Shown here: positions 5,821 through 10,108 of the stretch, one piece after another | Layout of the letters: every line of letters begins with the position of its first letter | Numbering within the stretch: the stretch's first letter is position 1 | Assembly (NCBI GenBank): GCA_002385545.1 | Contig: DGDR01000234.1 | Location: 1 to 10,108 of the forward strand | DNA length: 10,108 nt | DNA from: Clostridium sp. UBA3947 | Lineage (GTDB): Bacteria > Bacillota > Clostridia > Clostridiales > Clostridiaceae | Reading direction: 5' to 3' | Made by a program: the position numbers and the translations under genes | The notes under the pieces: generated by a model | Databases searched by the model: none | Told to the model about the DNA's origin: nothing | What the model saw: only the letters and a program-made list of their open reading frames with translations

Positions 5821-5828
5821 TTTATAAT
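5800..5828 (+). promoter_or_regulatory. Probable housekeeping promoter of the YgiQ-family gene
   Basis: TTGATA (5800-5805) and a perfect TATAAT (5823-5828) are 17 nt apart, 42 nt ahead of the start codon. GGAG (5858-5861) serves as ribosome binding site, 9 nt before the ATG at 5871. Confidence 0.7.
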
Positions 5829-5870
5829 CAAATGGAATAACTATAAATTATTTGGATGGAGATTTAACCA

Positions 5871-7745
5871 ATGAGATTAACTAATACTTTTTTACCTGTT
5901 AATAAAGAAGATTTAGCTGCTAGAAATATTGACACCCTAGATTTTATTGTGGTTAGTGGAGATGCCTATGTAGACCATCCTTCCTTTGGGGCTGCTATTA
6001 TTGGAAGGGTTTTAGAAGCACAAGGCTTTACAGTAGGAATTATTGCCCAGCCAGATTGGAGAAGCCTTGACGACTTTAAAAAACTAGGTAAGCCTAACAA
6101 AGCCTTTCTAGTTACCTCTGGTAATATAGATTCCATGGTGAACCATTATACCGCTGCAAAGCGTAAAAGAAATGAGGATTTATATTCCCCTGGTGGAAAA
6201 TCAGGTTTTAGGCCAGATAGAGCCCTAATTGTATATTGTAACAAGCTAAAGGAAGCATACAAGGATGTTCCAATAATCATAGGGGGTATAGAAGCTAGCC
6301 TTAGGCGCTTTGCCCATTATGACTATTGGGATGATAAGGTTCGTAGAAGCATTCTCCTAGACACTCGGGCAGATTTATTGGTTTATGGTATGGGAGAAAG
6401 AACTATAGTGCAGATTGGCGATTTACTACGCTATGGCAGTGATATAAAAAAGCTTACCAGCTTAAAGGGCACTATGTACTTAACTAAGGACCTCCAAGGC
6501 CTATCAGATTATATAGCCATTCCTTCCTATGAGGAAGTAGCTACAGATAAGAAGGCCTACGGGGAAGCCTTTAAAATAGAAGCACTTGAGCAGGATGATA
6601 TCAGGGGTAAAACTATTGTGCAAAAGCACGGCACTGAATATGTAGTGCAAAATCCTCCTCAAAGTCCTCTTACCGTTGAAGAAATGGATTTCTTTTATAA
6701 TATCCCCTACACAAGGGAATATCATCCAATGTATGAAGCAGCAGGCGGTATTCCAGCCTTAAAGGAAGTTAAATTTTCAATAACCAGTCATCGTGGCTGT
6801 TATGGCTCTTGCTCCTTTTGCGCTTTAACCTTTCATCAAGGAAGAGTAATTCAAAACAGAAGTGCCGATTCCATTGTAGAGGAAGCTAAGCTACTTACAA
6901 GCTTAAAGGATTTTAAAGGATATATTCACGATATTGGTGGCCCTACTGCTAACTTTAGGCATAGAGCCTGTAAGATTCAAGTGGAAAGAGGTACTTGTAA
7001 AAACAAGCAATGCCTTTTCCCTGCACCCTGTAAAAATCTTATAATAGATCATAGCGAATATTTAAACCTACTTAGAAGAGTTCGCAAGCTACCAGGAATT
7101 AAAAAGGTTTTTGTCCGTTCTGGCATTAGATACGATTATTTAATCTATGATAAAAGCAATGAATTTTTCCAAGAATTATGCCAGCATCATATAAGCGGTC
7201 AATTGAAGGTAGCCCCTGAGCATATCAGCGACAAGGTTCTAAAGCAAATGGGTAAGCCCTCCAGAGAAGTTTATGATAAATTTGTGGATAAATACTATCA
7301 TATTAACAAAAAGCTGGGCAAAAAACAGTTTCTAGTTCCTTATCTAATGTCTAGTCATCCAGGCTCAGATTTAAAGGCTGCTATAGAACTAGCCCTTTAT
7401 ATAAAGGATATGGGATATACTCCTGAGCAGGTTCAGGACTTTTATCCTACCCCAGGCAGTCTATCTACCACCATGTATTACACTGGCTTTAACCCTATGA
7501 CTGGAGAAAAGGTTTATGTTCCTAGAACCCAAGAGGAAAAGGATATGCAAAGAGCCCTGCTACAATACAAATTACCAAAAAACTATAATCTAGTGAAGAA
7601 GGCCTTAATTATGGCTGGCAGGGAAGATTTAATAGGTAGCCATAAAAACTGTCTTATTTCTAATAAGCCTCCTAAATTTCAGGAAGCTGCTAAAGGTTCT
7701 AGAAAAGGAAATCCTCCTACAAAAAGAAAGGGTAAAGGAAGGTAA
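5871..7745 (+). CDS. ygiQ: YgiQ-family radical SAM protein
   Basis: A radical S-adenosylmethionine enzyme of the YgiQ group, whose reaction is not established. Of 624 residues, about 20-200 form the conserved N-terminal region (SGDAYVDHPSFGAAIIGR at 29-46; IIIGGIEASLRRFAHYDYWD at 135-154). The radical SAM core begins near 300 with CYGSCSFC, the CxxxCxxC cluster at Cys310, Cys314 and Cys317 that binds the [4Fe-4S] cluster. Further on is a second cysteine-rich stretch (Cys368, then CKNKQC and PAPC up to about 392), as is usual in this family and possibly a metal site. The C-terminus is a lysine/arginine-rich tail (last 17 residues, KGSRKGNPPTKRKGKGR) that may bind nucleic acid. The length is slightly below E. 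coli YgiQ because of a shorter tail. The gene is monocistronic between its own promoter and a bidirectional terminator. Confidence 0.95.
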   Translation: MRLTNTFLPVNKEDLAARNIDTLDFIVVSGDAYVDHPSFGAAIIGRVLEAQGFTVGIIAQPDWRSLDDFKKLGKPNKAFLVTSGNIDSMVNHYTAAKRKRNEDLYSPGGKSGFRPDRALIVYCNKLKEAYKDVPIIIGGIEASLRRFAHYDYWDDKVRRSILLDTRADLLVYGMGERTIVQIGDLLRYGSDIKKLTSLKGTMYLTKDLQGLSDYIAIPSYEEVATDKKAYGEAFKIEALEQDDIRGKTIVQKHGTEYVVQNPPQSPLTVEEMDFFYNIPYTREYHPMYEAAGGIPALKEVKFSITSHRGCYGSCSFCALTFHQGRVIQNRSADSIVEEAKLLTSLKDFKGYIHDIGGPTANFRHRACKIQVERGTCKNKQCLFPAPCKNLIIDHSEYLNLLRRVRKLPGIKKVFVRSGIRYDYLIYDKSNEFFQELCQHHISGQLKVAPEHISDKVLKQMGKPSREVYDKFVDKYYHINKKLGKKQFLVPYLMSSHPGSDLKAAIELALYIKDMGYTPEQVQDFYPTPGSLSTTMYYTGFNPMTGEKVYVPRTQEEKDMQRALLQYKLPKNYNLVKKALIMAGREDLIGSHKNCLISNKPPKFQEAAKGSRKGNPPTKRKGKGR

Positions 7746-7800
7746 TTTTTTTACTATATTGCTTTGTTTTAAAAAAGTGTTGATTAGTAATGGAAATATG

Positions 7801-7845
7801 AAAGGACTTGCTGAGCAATAAACTAATTGCCCAGTAAGTCCTTTT
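7801..7845. terminator. Bidirectional terminator between convergent genes
   Basis: A 19-position stem (7801-7819 with 7826-7844; one G-T pair and one A-C mismatch) closes a 6-nt loop, with AAAGG at one end and CCTTTT at the other. It therefore yields a U-rich end on both strands. It lies between the ygiQ stop at 7745 and the stop of the - strand membrane protein at 7852. Confidence 0.85.
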
Positions 7846-7851
7846 GTAATA

Positions 7852-8511
7852 TTATAAGCTTTTATTTTTCTTAAAGGCACTTATAGCATATACCAAGACT
7901 AATACCCATGCTAAATCACTAATAACTAGGTTGGGCATTACTTGAATTCCTAAGACTTTTAATACTATCTCAATTATAGTAACAGAAGAAGCTGCGATTA
8001 AGAAGCTTGCCCCTTCACTGTTAACTAATCTTTCTCCTAAAATCAACAGAGCACAAAGGAGTATTATAGAAGCAATTATAATAAGCAAAAAATCTATTAA
8101 TAGCCAGTTTTGAAAAGATATGATATAGCCAAAGCTTTCAGTTCTTTTTATATTGTAGTCTAATTTAAATACAAAAAAACCATATAAAAGTATTATACCA
8201 ACACTTATTAGCATTAGATAATCAAATTTAATTTCATTATTTCTATAAAAAATATATAAGCATAAAATGGCCGTTACCGGTATTGTTGCCACATTTATAA
8301 GAGCGAAAAACTTAAGTATGTACAAAAATATAATATTCTTCGATATAAATAAGAATATGTTAGCAGTAAATCTAAACAACCATAGGACAACTATAAAAAT
8401 TGATAGCACTTTTATCTTATCTGGTGCATATTTTCTTGCCCTTTTAGCTACCATAATGACAATTAATATTAGCAGCATTTCAATAAAGAAATAAGTGTAA
8501 GAAGTAGGCAT
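7852..8511 (-). CDS. Hypothetical seven-helix membrane protein
   Basis: I do not recognise this family. From the ATG at 8511 it is 219 residues, almost all hydrophobic, with about seven membrane helices (roughly 5-22, 33-55, 63-88, 97-117, 136-158, 167-188 and 191-213) and a short basic C-terminus, KKNKSL. There is no signal peptide, soluble domain or obvious catalytic motif. A 7TM sensor module such as those before histidine kinases or diguanylate cyclases is a possible resemblance, but no output domain follows. An upstream in-frame ATG (8524-8526) is rejected because AAGGAGAT (8516-8523) overlaps it and lies 6 nt from the ATG at 8511. It follows the lipid kinase gene by 73 nt with no terminator or clear promoter between, so the two are probably co-transcribed. 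It may be lipid- or envelope-related by context only. Confidence 0.75.
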   Translation of the reverse strand: MPTSYTYFFIEMLLILIVIMVAKRARKYAPDKIKVLSIFIVVLWLFRFTANIFLFISKNIIFLYILKFFALINVATIPVTAILCLYIFYRNNEIKFDYLMLISVGIILLYGFFVFKLDYNIKRTESFGYIISFQNWLLIDFLLIIIASIILLCALLILGERLVNSEGASFLIAASSVTIIEIVLKVLGIQVMPNLVISDLAWVLVLVYAISAFKKNKSL

Positions 8512-8584
8512 TATTATCTCCTTCATAAATTACTCTATAAATATATTTATTATGAAAGCTGCTATATTATTCTTTACTATATTA

Positions 8585-9466
8585 TTAATCTACTCCAAGA
8601 ACCTCAATACCACCTGGTAAGCATTGGATTACTAAGGGGAAGTCTGGTCCTCTTTCGCCATCTATATCTGTTACAATATCCTCATCACATTCTACAATAA
8701 TCTTCTTTGACTTAAAATATACAATGGTATCATTACCCTCTAGATGCTCTCCTTTAGCCATTTTTATTAATAAGGATACTATATTTTTAATTGGAGCAGA
8801 TTTCACTATGATTACGTCCAGTAAACCATCTTCCAATGAGGCCTTATATGCTAATTTTAAATTTCCAGCGGTTTGTCCATTGAATACTAGCATCAGATAC
8901 ATATCGCCTATATAATTCATTTCCTCTGCAAACACCTTTATTTTTAGGCTTCTAAAGTTAGGCAGCTGCTCAATACCTTTAATATAATAGGCAAGCTTAC
9001 CCATAGTGTTTTTTAAATTAGTATCTGTTTTTTGGGAAACGTCAGTAAATAAACCTGTGCTTGCTACATTAATAAAATGTTTATCGTTAATTTTTCCTAT
9101 GTCTAATTTCTTAGGTTCACTATTTAGGATTTTTTCACAAGCTTCCTCCACATCTTGAGGCATACCTATATGCTTTGCAAAGTCATTAGCGGTTCCTACT
9201 GGTAGTATACCTATAGGTAGCTTTATATCTAATTCCTTCATATTATTTACAACAGTATCAACGGTACCGTCTCCGCCTGCAATTAATATATATTTATAAT
9301 CTTCATCTAAATCCATAAGAGCTTCTTTTAAATTACAGCCTAAATTAATTCTATAAGGTATAACAGTATAGCCATACTTTTGATGAACAGCTATTACCTT
9401 ATCAATGTCTGTTATAATAGAATTTTCCCCAGAATAAGGATTATAAATAAACTTAACTTTTTCCAT
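8585..9466 (-). CDS. Diacylglycerol kinase family lipid kinase (DgkB/YegS/BmrU-like)
   Basis: Phosphorylates a lipid such as diacylglycerol with ATP at the inner face of the membrane; in Firmicutes DgkB recycles diacylglycerol released by lipoteichoic acid synthesis. The 293-residue protein shows the DAGK catalytic fold. NPYSGEN at 9-15 is the N-terminal nucleotide-loop region, GGDGTVDTVVN at 64-74 is the ATP-binding motif, and PVGTANDFAKHIG is at 89-101. EDGLLDV at 212-218 and TDIDGE at 266-271 belong to the C-terminal domain. Length is normal for bacterial members. The start at 9466 is set by AAGGAGAT (9471-9478). Related YegS-type enzymes accept other lipids, so the substrate is not settled, and I do not give a symbol. 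It appears to be the first gene of a unit with the seven-helix membrane protein. Confidence 0.9.
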   Translation of the reverse strand: MEKVKFIYNPYSGENSIITDIDKVIAVHQKYGYTVIPYRINLGCNLKEALMDLDEDYKYILIAGGDGTVDTVVNNMKELDIKLPIGILPVGTANDFAKHIGMPQDVEEACEKILNSEPKKLDIGKINDKHFINVASTGLFTDVSQKTDTNLKNTMGKLAYYIKGIEQLPNFRSLKIKVFAEEMNYIGDMYLMLVFNGQTAGNLKLAYKASLEDGLLDVIIVKSAPIKNIVSLLIKMAKGEHLEGNDTIVYFKSKKIIVECDEDIVTDIDGERGPDFPLVIQCLPGGIEVLGVD

Positions 9467-9518
9467 ATTTATCTCCTTATAATTTCTTTATACTATATAT
9501 TTATAATAATCATTATAA

Positions 9519-9527
9519 ATTATACCA
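9519..9527 (-). promoter_or_regulatory. Probable extended -10 promoter of the lipid kinase gene
   Basis: The - strand reads TGGTATAAT, a TGn extended -10 with a perfect TATAAT (9519-9524). The best -35, TTGTGG 18 nt upstream (9543-9548), is weak and lies inside the stem of the preceding terminator. The predicted start is about 45 nt before the ATG. Confidence 0.5.
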
Positions 9528-9532
9528 CTAAA

Positions 9533-9570
9533 GTAAATAAATCCACAAGTCAACAGACTGTGGATTTATT
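9533..9570 (-). terminator. Terminator of the two-CBS-domain gene
   Basis: A 15-bp stem (9536-9551 with 9556-9570, one bulged A) with a 4-nt loop begins 13 nt after the stop codon, and its 3' side runs into TTTATTTACTTT on the - strand. The stem overlaps the putative -35 region of the next promoter. Confidence 0.8.
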
Positions 9571-9582
9571 TGAATAGTTTCT

Positions 9583-10011
9583 TTAAATATTAGGGCTACA
9601 GGGTTCTGATATAGATTTTAAAGCTTCTTCAGCATTATCCTTTAAGGTAGGCTCAACGGCTAAGTCTCCTAAGGAAACCATTCCTACAAGCCTTCCATTT
9701 TCAACAATTGGAAGTCTTCTAATTTGTCTTTCACTCATAATTCTAGCAGCCTCATGTACATCTTGCTCTGGATACCCGCAAACAGGATTAGAGGACATAA
9801 TTTCTCTAACCGTTTGACTCCAGCTCTCATATCCCTTTGCCACAGACCTTAAGGTTATATCTCTATCTGTAACTATTCCTATAACTTTACCATTTTCGCA
9901 CACTGGAACAGACCCTACGTTATACTCATTCATTAATTGAGCTGCTCTTTCTACATTATCGTTAGGATTAACACAAGCTATATCTCTTGTCATAACATCT
10001 TTAACTTTCAT
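9583..10011 (-). CDS. Tandem CBS-domain protein
   Basis: A 142-residue cytosolic protein made of one CBS pair (Bateman module) and nothing else. CBS1 covers about 5-57, starting VKDVMTRDIACVNPND and with GIVTDRDITLR at 45-55. CBS2 covers about 69-118, with REIMSSNPVCGYPEQD and GMVSLGDLA at 110-118. The G-hydrophobic-hydrophobic-T/S-x-x-D ending of each repeat is the usual site for adenine-nucleotide ligands. Such stand-alone proteins are thought to sense adenylates (AMP, ATP, SAM or c-di-AMP) and act on partners; neither ligand nor partner can be read here. The start is supported by AGAGGTGAT (10015-10023). The gene is followed by its own terminator and is probably monocistronic. Its start codon lies in a 9-bp inverted repeat. 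Confidence 0.92.
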   Translation of the reverse strand: MKVKDVMTRDIACVNPNDNVERAAQLMNEYNVGSVPVCENGKVIGIVTDRDITLRSVAKGYESWSQTVREIMSSNPVCGYPEQDVHEAARIMSERQIRRLPIVENGRLVGMVSLGDLAVEPTLKDNAEEALKSISEPCSPNI

Positions 10012-10049
10012 ACTATCACCTCTCTCAAATTCTTTACATGGATAGTATG
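10009..10049 (-). promoter_or_regulatory. Inverted repeat sequestering the start codon of the CBS-domain gene
   Basis: In the - strand RNA, CATACTATC (10041-10049) is perfectly complementary to GATAGTATG (10009-10017), which contains the ATG and the end of the Shine-Dalgarno region. The 23-nt loop would carry most of the GAGAGGTG. A hairpin here would hinder initiation. Confidence 0.4.
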
Positions 10050-10108
10050 CTCAAAGTACAGATATCTTATAATTTTTTCATATATATTCATTAACACTTA
10101 ATTATTTG

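Noticed and set aside
8512..8526. Upstream ATG (8524-8526) as start of the seven-helix membrane protein
   Set aside because: The ribosome binding site AAGGAGAT at 8516-8523 overlaps this ATG and is correctly spaced for the ATG at 8511 instead.
1..10108. Mobile elements, CRISPR arrays, tRNA or rRNA genes, phage or defence genes
   Set aside because: No transposase or integrase, no regularly spaced repeats, no recognisable structural RNA gene besides the T-box; the coding content is chromosomal core.

Overview
The window comes from the chromosome of an AT-rich, endospore-forming Gram-positive anaerobe of the Clostridia. The evidence is a SleB cortex hydrolase, a cysteine T-box, AAGGAGG-type ribosome binding sites, TTGACA/TATAAT promoters and a Na+-pumping decarboxylase subunit. 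The gene mix would fit an Alkaliphilus-like lineage, but that placement is a guess. I see no mobile element, CRISPR array, tRNA or rRNA; the content is mostly core metabolism and housekeeping.

Layout. (1) 97-1381, + strand: a Na+-translocating decarboxylase beta subunit, then a 46-residue gamma-like membrane peptide with a TTG start, closed by a bidirectional terminator at 1387-1427. (2) 1465-2877, - strand: an acylglycerophosphate acyltransferase (PlsC family) with its own promoter, preceded by serine acetyltransferase cysE with its own terminator. A cysteine-specific T-box leader (about 3069-3356, UGC specifier) and a near-consensus promoter (3363-3390) drive cysE. (3) 3431-5493, - strand: spore cortex-lytic enzyme sleB, then a soluble PRC-barrel/MgtE_N/CBS protein lacking any channel domain. 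The latter gene has a leader of about 200 nt that looks like an uncharacterised cis-regulatory RNA. (4) 5871-7745, + strand: a YgiQ-family radical SAM protein with its own promoter, ending in a bidirectional terminator. (5) 7852-9466, - strand: a diacylglycerol-kinase-family lipid kinase followed by an unrecognised seven-helix membrane protein. (6) 9583-10011, - strand: a two-CBS-domain protein whose start codon lies in a 9-bp inverted repeat.

There is no single pathway here; the genes form several short transcription units, each with its own signals. Themes are cysteine biosynthesis under tRNA-Cys control, membrane lipid metabolism (PlsC, lipid kinase), Na+ bioenergetics, germination, and CBS-domain sensing of nucleotide or Mg2+ status. 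The best candidate for something undescribed is the leader at 5494-5697. It combines a 10-bp closing stem with a mutually exclusive 16-bp helix that abuts the Shine-Dalgarno sequence, upstream of a putative Mg2+-sensing protein.
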